A stretch of 64,000 nt of DNA, taken from Cyanobium usitatum str. Tous. GTDB lineage: Bacteria > Cyanobacteriota > Cyanobacteriia > PCC-6307 > Cyanobiaceae. The DNA is taken from the NCBI RefSeq assembly GCF_003011885.1, contig NZ_PXXO01000011.1:30646-94645 (forward strand), written 5' to 3'. Shown one piece after another: positions 1 to 8,713 of the stretch. The position numbers and the translations under genes were made by a program. Under the pieces are notes generated by a model. The model did no database searches, was not told the origin of the DNA, and was given only the letters and a program-made list of their open reading frames with translations. Numbering within the stretch: position 1 is the stretch's first letter; every line of letters starts with the position of its first letter.

Positions 1-174
1 CTGTTGATGCCGCTGTTGGCTCTGCTGTTGGCCGGCCCTGAGCGCGTGCTGGCGCTGTTGGAGCGGGGCAAGCAGTGGTTGTTCGCCAAAGGCGACCTGC
101 TGGTGGGTCTGGTGAGCGTGGCCCTGGCGTTCTATCTGGGCTGGCAGGGCATCGAGAGCCTGCATCTGGGGTGA
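1..174 (+). CDS. C-terminal 57 residues of a membrane protein, possibly GAP/LysE-like
   Basis: An open frame enters from the left edge and stops at TGA 172-174. The fragment has a hydrophobic Leu/Ala segment, a charged loop (PERVLALLERGKQW) and a second hydrophobic segment ending in GWQGIESLHLG. That layout, a final amphipathic linker followed by a last membrane helix, resembles the end of GAP-family (Sap-like) or LysE-type integral membrane proteins. The family call rests on this short tail only. It converges on the phosphoglucomutase gene with about 50 bases between stops. Confidence 0.5.
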   Translation: MLMPLLALLLAGPERVLALLERGKQWLFAKGDLLVGLVSVALAFYLGWQGIESLHLG

Positions 175-223
175 GCGAGAAGCAACGGGCTCTGGTGAAG
201 CCCCAAGGGGGAAGGGGCGGCCC

Positions 224-1912
<1,689 letters not shown>

Positions 1913-1969
1913 TTAGCCTTGGCTTGTCACCTTTCCAGAACTGACTAGCTTCCAAGGGAAGGCAGTTGA

Positions 1970-2404
1970 ATGGGGACAGGGGTGTTGGCCGAAAACAGGT
2001 TTGCCAGCGGGCATATTTGGAGAGTGGCTTGCTTAGCTGGCTTGGCGCTAACAGCCAGCTCTCTAGCGGCCACAGAAGCCGGCCAGGCGGCAGTGATGGG
2101 GGGAGCCCGCGCCCTTCCGTTGGGGGAGGCGGTGCAGCGCAGTCGGTTGGCAGCTGAAGCCGTGATCCAGCGACGCGGCAAGGAAACCTGCCTGCGCGGC
2201 AAGCTCACCAATGCCTTACTGGGCCTCTCTGCCAGCTGTGAAGTTGCCGCTCAGAAGGATGGTCTCTGTGCCCTGGCCGATCAGGCGGTGGTGCAGGTCG
2301 GCTGGTCGCTCGCTTTTATGGACAGCACTGCCCAGCAGGTGCTGAACCTGATCGAGAGCCAGCCGGGATCAGGATCGGGACCAGGATCAGGATCCAGGAA
2401 TTAG
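1970..2404 (+). CDS. Hypothetical exported protein with Gly/Ser-rich tail
   Basis: A 144-residue protein I do not recognise. Residues about 18-45 form a signal-peptide-like stretch (Arg, then a Leu/Ala core, then small residues). A GTG codon just before this core would give a more typical signal-peptide length. The mature part has three cysteines (TCLRGKL, ASCEVA, GLCALAD), which suggests a disulfide-stabilised envelope protein. The C-terminus is a GSGSGPGSGS tail from a repeated ggatca/ggacca DNA stretch. Its last 18 bases overlap the convergent gene ending at 2387. Confidence 0.5.
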   Translation: MGTGVLAENRFASGHIWRVACLAGLALTASSLAATEAGQAAVMGGARALPLGEAVQRSRLAAEAVIQRRGKETCLRGKLTNALLGLSASCEVAAQKDGLCALADQAVVQVGWSLAFMDSTAQQVLNLIESQPGSGSGPGSGSRN

Positions 2405-2812
2405 GTTGAACACACCTTTTTTCTCCTTGGGTTTGGTGTCGGTTTTGCTCGGGGCGACCGAGCGGGTCTGCTGTTTGCAGAAGGGGATCACGTCTTGGCC
2501 GGTTCGGTTGAGAGCTTCGCGCCTTTCAAAAGTGTTTGTGGTAGCTGGCTTTGCCCGTTCGAGGATTGTCCAGATGGCGTCCTTGCAGGTGGCGCCAAGG
2601 CGGGGGTGATCCATCAGCGGATCGGCCATGGTGCTTGCCTTGCCGCAGGCTTCAATTGTGTTGTCTCTTCCGCAGGCGAAGGTTTGGAGCTGGAGCTCGC
2701 GCAACAGGTCCATGGATGGGTACGGCGGGTCCTTGGGTGCTGCCTGTAGGGGGGCAGCCAGCAGGGCGATCAGGCCAAGGGCAAGTGCGGGATCAATCCG
2801 AGGCGCGGCCAT
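2387..2812 (-). CDS. Hypothetical secreted protein, cysteine-containing
   Basis: A 141-residue protein with a clear Sec signal peptide (hydrophobic ALALGLIALLAAPLQA, likely cleaved after AQA/LQA near residue 24). The mature domain has four cysteines (FACGRD, EACGK, ATCKDA, PFCKQQ) and a Lys/Thr-rich tail. This is similar in general layout to small cysteine-containing exported proteins of picocyanobacteria. No function can be assigned. Its 3' end overlaps the opposing secreted-protein gene by 18 bases. Confidence 0.6.
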   Translation of the reverse strand: MAAPRIDPALALGLIALLAAPLQAAPKDPPYPSMDLLRELQLQTFACGRDNTIEACGKASTMADPLMDHPRLGATCKDAIWTILERAKPATTNTFERREALNRTGQDVIPFCKQQTRSVAPSKTDTKPKEKKGVFNLIPGS

Positions 2813-2843
2813 GGTTCCACCGGGGTTGCTCCCATCATGGCGG

Positions 2844-4061
2844 TCATGGCAGCTGGGCTAGCCCCTGACGCAGCGGCTGTTGCTGCTGGCTCCAGTGGGC
2901 AGCGATCGCGGGGCCCACAAGGGGTGCGGCGATCGCCAGAGCCCCCCGCAACCAACCCTGCTGCCGCAACTGCTCTCCCCGGGCGGCTTCGGCAGCCTGC
3001 AGGGTTTGCATGCGGATGATTTCGGGCCGCCGCTCCGCCTCAATTTGGACGGCCACCCCATCAAGGGCAGCGCCGCTGCAGCCACTGCTGAGCAGAGGCA
3101 ACAACCGCATGGCGGCTACCCAGGCATCACGCAGGGCCATGTTGATGCCCTGGGCTCGCACCGGTCCCATCGGGTGGGCCGCATCGCCAAGCAGTAGCAG
3201 GCCCGGTTGGCACCAGCGCTCCGCTAGTCCCACCTGCACCGTCAGCCGGTTGGGCGCCCCCAATCCGCCGCGCCACTGCCGTAGCCAGGCCGCTAACTGA
3301 GGCGGACTCAAGGCTGCCATCCGCTCGATCCAGCCTTCTCTGCTGAGCTCTGGTGTGGCTTGAGACTTGCCTATAACCCAGCCCAGCTGCACGCCGCCGC
3401 TGGCGCTTTCGAAAGCGCTGAAAACCCCCTGGGGCCCCACCAGGGTGGTGAAGGAGCCAGCTAAGGGCGAGGCCGCGGGACTGGCCAGTTGAAACCAGAG
3501 CAAGTCGATCGGGCTGGGGCTGCTCTGCAGAGCTAGCCCTGCCTTCTGGCGCACCAGGGAGCCCCGGCCATCGCAGCCGACGACAAGGTCGGCAGGTAGC
3601 TGACTGCCATCGCGCAGTTGCACCCCCGCCACCCGCTCCTGCTGCCACAGCAGGTCAACCACCGGTTGGCCCCGCTCAATCGCAAAGGAGGGGTAGGTGC
3701 TGCCCCGTTTCAGCAGGGCCTCCAGCAGGGCGGGCTGGCTCACCAGGGTGCAGGGCCGGCTGGGATCACCGCCGAGGGGCTCGGTGGCGGTGAATAGCTC
3801 CTGGCCATTCACCACGAAGCGCCATTCCACCAGGGGCCGGTGGGGCAGGCCTGGAATCAGCTCGAGCAGCCCCATGGCCGCTAGGGCCTCTAGCCCTGAG
3901 GGCATCAGCGCTTCGCCGCGGAATTGACGCTCCAGGTTGGTGCCGGCCTCCACCAGGGTTACGGCCATACCGCCACGGGCCAGCAGTAGGGCCAAGCTGG
4001 CCCCCGCCGGTCCGGCACCCACCACCACCACCTTGGTGCGGTGGCTCAAGGGGCCACTCAA
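2844..4061 (-). CDS. FAD-dependent monooxygenase, PHBH/UbiH-like fold
   Basis: A 405-residue flavoprotein, probably hydroxylating or oxidising an aromatic or isoprenoid substrate. The N-terminal dinucleotide motif VVGAGPAGASLALLLARGG binds FAD. A central VVGCDGRGSLVR matches the DG motif of PHBH-type hydroxylases. GDAAHPMGPVRAQGINMALRDA, around residue 280, is the second FAD motif. No membrane segment is evident. The start overlaps the stop of the 90-residue gene at 4058-4330 by an ATGA, so the two are probably co-translated. The substrate cannot be told from sequence. Confidence 0.85.
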   Translation of the reverse strand: MSGPLSHRTKVVVVGAGPAGASLALLLARGGMAVTLVEAGTNLERQFRGEALMPSGLEALAAMGLLELIPGLPHRPLVEWRFVVNGQELFTATEPLGGDPSRPCTLVSQPALLEALLKRGSTYPSFAIERGQPVVDLLWQQERVAGVQLRDGSQLPADLVVGCDGRGSLVRQKAGLALQSSPSPIDLLWFQLASPAASPLAGSFTTLVGPQGVFSAFESASGGVQLGWVIGKSQATPELSREGWIERMAALSPPQLAAWLRQWRGGLGAPNRLTVQVGLAERWCQPGLLLLGDAAHPMGPVRAQGINMALRDAWVAAMRLLPLLSSGCSGAALDGVAVQIEAERRPEIIRMQTLQAAEAARGEQLRQQGWLRGALAIAAPLVGPAIAAHWSQQQQPLRQGLAQLP

Positions 4062-4330
4062 ACGAAGGAGTTGTAGTTGCGAGTGGCGCCGCTCACCGGA
4101 TCGACATGGCCCGTCAACTGGCTTTTCTTGCTGAGCAAATATTCCACCAGCTCCTGCTGAACGGCCAACAGTTCATTGGTGCAGCCGCGGAATGCGGCCC
4201 GGTGGCGTATTTCATCGTGCCGGGTGTGCAGGTCGCGCAGCATCAGCTGGATGGCATCCAGGGTGGCCGACGTGTTGCGGGAGGCCGGCGGGGCATTCAA
4301 GGCACGCTCCGTTCCACTGACCATGGCCAC
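4058..4330 (-). CDS. Small hypothetical protein coupled to FAD monooxygenase
   Basis: A 90-residue soluble protein without a recognised domain. Most of it is predicted amphipathic helix (LDAIQLMLRDLHTRHDEIRHRAA and LLAVQQELVEYLLSKK). The end is the polar GHVDPVSGATRNYNSF. It lies directly upstream of the flavin monooxygenase, sharing a 4-base ATGA overlap. A co-regulated or partner role is plausible but not shown. Confidence 0.55.
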   Translation of the reverse strand: MAMVSGTERALNAPPASRNTSATLDAIQLMLRDLHTRHDEIRHRAAFRGCTNELLAVQQELVEYLLSKKSQLTGHVDPVSGATRNYNSFV

Positions 4331-4386
4331 AGCATTGAGGGGAAGGCCAAGCGTAGGAGGGGGGCCGCCTGGATCACGGCTCCCGA

Positions 4387-4782
4387 TCAGCAGTCGCCAA
4401 ACAGGGTGCTGGACACCTGATGGAATGTTTCAAAGGTGTCTTGGTGGTCCAGCCCGCTCACCGCCAGGGAGACGGTCTGTTGGAAGGGGTTGCATTCCAC
4501 CGCCAGGCTCACTGCCTTGGCGCCATGGTCGGCATGGAAAGCGGCGCTCTGGCCGTCAACGGCGTAGAGGGTTTCGGGGGCGTGGGTGAAGCCGAGCTGG
4601 TTGGCCAGCAGGCTGATGCCGGCGAGGGACTGGGCCAGGCTGCCGTCGCAGCGGATGGCAGTGGTGTAGACCACCGGCGCAGCGGGGGTGGTGTCCTCAC
4701 CCGGCAACACCAGGGAGCTCGCCAACGACTTCATCAGGCTGCCGGTCTTAGCCAAGCTGCCGGTCTTCACCAAGGTTTTCAT
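4387..4782 (-). CDS. Hypothetical protein with KTGSL repeats at the N-terminus
   Basis: A 131-residue protein of unknown function. The N-terminus repeats KTGSL (KTGSLAKTGSLMKSLA), encoded by a short direct repeat at about 4735-4775. The rest is a compact Ala/Val-rich domain with conserved-looking TTAIRCDGSLAQSLAGISLLANQLG and a final FGDC. There is no signal peptide or membrane segment. It lies 56 bases upstream of the 90-residue gene on the same strand and may start that transcript. Confidence 0.5.
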   Translation of the reverse strand: MKTLVKTGSLAKTGSLMKSLASSLVLPGEDTTPAAPVVYTTAIRCDGSLAQSLAGISLLANQLGFTHAPETLYAVDGQSAAFHADHGAKAVSLAVECNPFQQTVSLAVSGLDHQDTFETFHQVSSTLFGDC

Positions 4783-5029
4783 CGGCGTCGTTGGCCATCC
4801 GAACAGTTGAACTTTAGGTGCAGATCGCTAGATGTGGTGCTTGGGGTTGCTAGAGGCCCACATATGGTGGGTGGAGCGCCCATACCCCGCTTTCCCGACT
4901 CAGCTGCGCTGAACCCAGCTCCATCAAGGGTTGATCTGTTGCGATTGCTGGCCCGGTCTGCTGCAGGGGCTCTGTTCTCGCGAGACGAGCGACCTTGCCC
5001 GTCCGACTCGGATCAAGGGGGTAGGACGT

Positions 5030-6143
5030 TTATTCCGATATTTCTTTGCTGACGAAGCAATTGCGACCCTTCGCTTTTGCCTCATAGAGCAACTTGTCAA
5101 GCTCTTGAATCACGTCTTCAAAAATGACTTTAACGCCAGAAGCGCAATAAAGTATGCCTGCACTCATTAAGATCCCTTCGGGGAAATCAGAGGCTCGTTT
5201 CGCTTGGCTTCGGAGACCATCTTGAATGGCGCTGAGCCAACTTATGGTTTCATCGGGCAACTGCGAGGGAATGGCGATAACAAATTCGTCGCCGCCAAAT
5301 CTTGCGGCAAATGCCTGATCTCCTAATTGCGCTGATAATGCAGCTCCAACCCGCTTCAGAGCCTCGTCTCCTCTTGCGTGTCCGTAGTTGTCATTGATCA
5401 ACTTGAAGTTGTCAATGTCAATCATGATCAGGCTAATAGGCTCCGTTGCCTGAGTTTTTAGTCGCAATTTCTCGAACTGCTCAATGAATGCGTTTCTTCG
5501 CAGGCATCCGGTGAGCTCATCGATGTTGGCGCTGGCGTGCAAACGACTGTTTGCCTGTTTCAGGAGCTCAAGCTGACGCTCGAGTTGACGTCTTTCCCAT
5601 GGATGGGCGTTGGCCGAATTGAGGTTGGTAGATACGGCTTCCTCGCTGAGGGCATCCCGTTGGGCTTGGCCTGAGAGCTGGGCAACCATGCCTGTCACAT
5701 CAATGGCTGTGCCATAGGTGCCGATCACCTCTCCATTCTGATTGCGACGGGATCGGGCGGTGTAGGCCAAAATGACCGGCTGACCATCAACACGTAAGTG
5801 CTTAGTGATGTGGTTGTTCACTGAGTCACCAGCTAGTAACCTCTGAAATATCTGGAGGTCGTAAAGTAATTGATCAGGGTCAACTCTTTCGGTAAAGAAA
5901 CTACCTAGCAGGCCTTCGGGGGGCGATGCCGTAAATGGCATTGCACGCAGAGTTAAGGTATGACCATTTCCCTTCAATGTCGACCTCCCAGAATAGATCT
6001 GGATGGCTCTCTATCAGCTCTTGTGGGAAATTAAGATTTGACGCAAATTTGGGAAGATAATTATGGCTATTTTGGGGCGGGCAGGCCGTGCTTGCTAAAT
6101 AGTTATTCCGAGAATCCTCAGGTGAAGTATCGGCGTCAGTCAT
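5030..6143 (-). pseudogene. PAS-GGDEF diguanylate-cyclase-like gene, frameshifted
   Basis: Two minus-strand frames read as one gene. The first, from ATG 6143, ends inside a PAS domain after NAIYGIAP. The second continues the same PAS domain (PEGLLGSFF, VDPDQL, FQRLLAGDSV) and then a GGDEF domain with RFGGDEFVIAIP. The break is in a run of six G (plus strand 5918-5923); five G restores IAPEGLLG and one frame of 370 residues. The product would make cyclic di-GMP, sensing through PAS. The inhibitory RxxD site expected just before GGDEF is not conserved (QLGDQAFAA). A sequencing error, a real pseudogene, or slippage-based switching are all possible. An internal start could still yield the GGDEF part. 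Confidence 0.8.
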
Positions 6144-6509
6144 GTATTGATCTTTTTGTAAATGCTAGGGAATAGGCATCCGCTGGGGCCTCGGAGGCGT
6201 ACTGTTAAAAATTAAATGCTCTGCATTTTTTGTGATTTTACGCCATTATGCATCGCCTTGGCGTAACGCGTAGTAAATCTTATGGCCAGGCATGGGTTAT
6301 GGCTCTGAAGTGTTCTATGCAGTGCTTGCATAGAAGCCTGGCTTACAGTGTTATCGCTACATCTCAGCGATCCCCGTTCTCCCCTGAGTCAATATTTAGA
6401 ACTGAGGTGGTGTGAGTTTGGCTTGAACCCGTCTCTGAATGCCGCTGCCCCGAACAATTGCTTGTGCAACATTCCTTCAATGTATGGGCAATGAATTCAG
6501 GTTCATTGT
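6144..6509. other. Intergenic region with promoter-like AT-rich stretch
   Basis: A 366-base gap between the GH130 gene (upstream) and the PAS-GGDEF gene, both on the minus strand. It is more AT-rich than its surroundings near 6150-6260, where the PAS-GGDEF promoter probably lies. It holds a perfect inverted repeat at 6313-6335. I saw no convincing ORF or RNA gene. Confidence 0.5.
6313..6335. repeat. Perfect 9-bp inverted repeat, 5-base spacer
   Basis: TTCTATGCA and TGCATAGAA flank GTGCT. The arms are AT-rich and no T-run follows on either strand, so an operator fits better than an intrinsic terminator. It lies about 170 bases upstream of the PAS-GGDEF start and 175 bases after the GH130 stop. 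Confidence 0.5.
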
Positions 6510-7604
6510 TCATTCGCCGATGGGTAGGTGCCGATACCTCCAATTCTGGCTGGTGTCGCTGATCAGCAGATCAGCGAGCCCAAGTTCCACTACGCAGGTG
6601 GCGGTGTCAGCGGCTCCGGCGTAGATCAGCAGTGAATCCTCCTGTTGGATGATGCCAGTGGGGAACACCACATTTGGCACAAATCCCAGACATTCATACT
6701 CCATCTCTGGTGCCAAGATCTGCTCTCCTGCGCTGAGAATCTTCGAGGGCTGATCGAGATCCAAAAGCAGCTTTCCAGCCCCATAGCTGCCGATGCCGCT
6801 TTCACCTTCGCCCTTATCGTTGCCGTGATATATCACCAACCATCCCTCCCTTGTGCGGATCGGTGGTGTGCCCGCGCCGATGCGGCCGCAATCCCAGCCT
6901 GCACTAGAGCCCAGCAGGGGCTGGTGCTTGCCCCAATGCAGTAGATCGGGTGATGAGGCCAGCCAAATCTCCGGACGGGAAAAATCATGGGCAGTGGTGG
7001 GCCGATGCAGCGCGAAATACTGGCCGCCGATACGCTCAGGGAACAGCACCACATCCTTGTTTTCCGGGCAGAAGATCGGCCCGTGGAACTTGAAGGAGCT
7101 GAAATCAAGTGTAGAGGCCAAGGCTGTTGCCGCACCGTGGGGGGATACGGCTACATAGGTGATATAAAAATGACCATCAATTGGCGTGATGCGGGGATCC
7201 TCGATGCCATAGCTCTCACAGCCGAGGCTGGGCCGGAGGATTTGCTGCTCACTGGGCTCGATCTGGCGCCCGTTAGCGCTGCGAACTACGCGCAGATGGG
7301 AGGTGGAAGTGAGTCGCAGCAGGCCCGTTTCCTTGATCTTCACCACCCTGGCATCTTCAACAATCAGTTCCTGCTCAGCCAGCCAGTCGATAACTATTTT
7401 TCCTGCCTCCAGATCCCAGTGCGGCAAACCCACGAAACCCGGCCGGATCTGCCGAGGCGCCTCGGCCACCCTGATCAGAAGCACAACTCCCTGCTCCGTT
7501 GTGACGGCGCCTGGATTGAAGGCGCCAACAACCCGCATGTCTTGCTGAGAAGGGGCAAGCTGCCCAGGGGTCAGCAGGCAGCTGCTAAATAAACGGGGTC
7601 TCAT
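6510..7604 (-). CDS. GH130-family glycoside phosphorylase (short form)
   Basis: A 364-residue protein of the GH130 (former DUF377) five-bladed beta-propeller family, whose studied members phosphorolyse beta-mannosides to mannose-1-phosphate. Visible family motifs: GAFNPGA near residue 27, GIEDPR at 133-138 (Asp136 is the expected proton donor), a DVVLFPE-HRP segment, WDCGRIGAGTPP, YHGND, and GFVPNVVFPTG near the end. No signal peptide, so it acts in the cytosol. It is the last gene of a four-gene operon and overlaps the oxidoreductase gene by ATGA (7601-7604). Substrate is unknown; synthesis rather than breakdown is also possible because the reaction is reversible. Confidence 0.8.
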   Translation of the reverse strand: MRPRLFSSCLLTPGQLAPSQQDMRVVGAFNPGAVTTEQGVVLLIRVAEAPRQIRPGFVGLPHWDLEAGKIVIDWLAEQELIVEDARVVKIKETGLLRLTSTSHLRVVRSANGRQIEPSEQQILRPSLGCESYGIEDPRITPIDGHFYITYVAVSPHGAATALASTLDFSSFKFHGPIFCPENKDVVLFPERIGGQYFALHRPTTAHDFSRPEIWLASSPDLLHWGKHQPLLGSSAGWDCGRIGAGTPPIRTREGWLVIYHGNDKGEGESGIGSYGAGKLLLDLDQPSKILSAGEQILAPEMEYECLGFVPNVVFPTGIIQQEDSLLIYAGAADTATCVVELGLADLLISDTSQNWRYRHLPIGE

Positions 7605-8713
7605 CCGCCAGGCTCAGCTAGCCGGGTTGCCGCGCAGGCCATGGCAAGGGAGTTGCGGCCATTCTCCTCAGTGATCAGCCGTTGATGGGAACGATCGGCA
7701 ATCCAGGCGATCTGGTCTACGAACAGTGCCCGCAGCAGCTCGCAATAGCGGCGCATCTTCTCGGCCTCCAATCCAGCATGAAGATCGATCTTCTGATAGG
7801 TGTCAAAGTCTTTGTGGCGTCCTCGGGCTAGGCGCCTAGAGCCGCTATAGCTTTCGAGAACATCAAGCCTGGCGCCAGGGAAGATCTGCATCAACCTGCG
7901 CGATTGCTCTTCATCCACTACGGCCCGCAGCCGCACCCGAGTAGGTACCCATTCCTCCAGGGTCAATTCACCGTGTTCAAATAACAGCCTGAATTCCTGG
8001 CGCTCAAGCCGTGCCGGCTGGGTGAAGCCGTGATAGAAGTTTATTAGGGCACCATTGCCGTAGCGCACCACGCACTGCACCTGCTCCTCAATGCCGGAGC
8101 CTGGGCGCAGAGTCCGCTGGGAGGAGACAACCTCTCCCTTCCCCAGCCAACCTTCGAATAGATCAAAGAAATGTACGCCATGTTCAATGAAGATGCCGCC
8201 ACTTTTGGTGCGATCCCAGAACCAATGCTCGGCTGAAAGCCCCTCATCGCCGGCGGCATTGTCAAACCAGCCATGCAGGCACTCGCCGATCACCTTGGAA
8301 TCGATCAGTTGGCGCACGGCCTCAAACAGCGGGTTGTAGCGCTGCATCAGGTTGGCGATGCAGAGGCGATCGCTGGAGCGGGCCAGCTGCAACAGCTCAT
8401 CAGCCTGGGCCAGGCTTAGCGCCAGTGGCTTTTCGCAAATCACATGCTTGCCTGCCTCCAGGGCTGCACGCACCTGGCCGTAATGGAGGAAGGGCGGCGT
8501 GGCGATGTAAACAAGGTCAACCTGATCAAGTTGGAGCAGGCTCTCCACATCGAGGGTTTCAGCAATTCCAAAACGGCGGGCCATGGCGAGGGCCGCCTCT
8601 CGATGGGTGCCAGCCATCGCCACCAGCTCCGCCCCCTCAACTTGTAGAAACTGTTGGAGAGCAAATAGGCCAAACCCACCCGCTCCAATGGCGCCGATGC
8701 GGATCTTATTCAT
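7601..8713 (-). CDS. Gfo/Idh/MocA family NAD(P)-dependent oxidoreductase
   Basis: A 370-residue sugar-dehydrogenase-type protein. The N-terminal Rossmann motif is GAIGAGGFGLFALQQF, and the family signature GKHVICEKPLALSL lies near residue 95. The C-terminal half carries the mixed-sheet domain typical of the family (SGGIFIEHGVHFFDLFEGWLG). Members oxidise or reduce sugars, inositols or sugar nucleotides; some relatives are NAD-dependent glycosidases. Overlaps its neighbours on both sides by ATGA, so it is translated together with the GT4 and GH130 genes. Its job in the putative mannoside pathway, for example forming or oxidising an acceptor, is inference. Confidence 0.85.
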   Translation of the reverse strand: MNKIRIGAIGAGGFGLFALQQFLQVEGAELVAMAGTHREAALAMARRFGIAETLDVESLLQLDQVDLVYIATPPFLHYGQVRAALEAGKHVICEKPLALSLAQADELLQLARSSDRLCIANLMQRYNPLFEAVRQLIDSKVIGECLHGWFDNAAGDEGLSAEHWFWDRTKSGGIFIEHGVHFFDLFEGWLGKGEVVSSQRTLRPGSGIEEQVQCVVRYGNGALINFYHGFTQPARLERQEFRLLFEHGELTLEEWVPTRVRLRAVVDEEQSRRLMQIFPGARLDVLESYSGSRRLARGRHKDFDTYQKIDLHAGLEAEKMRRYCELLRALFVDQIAWIADRSHQRLITEENGRNSLAMACAATRLAEPGG

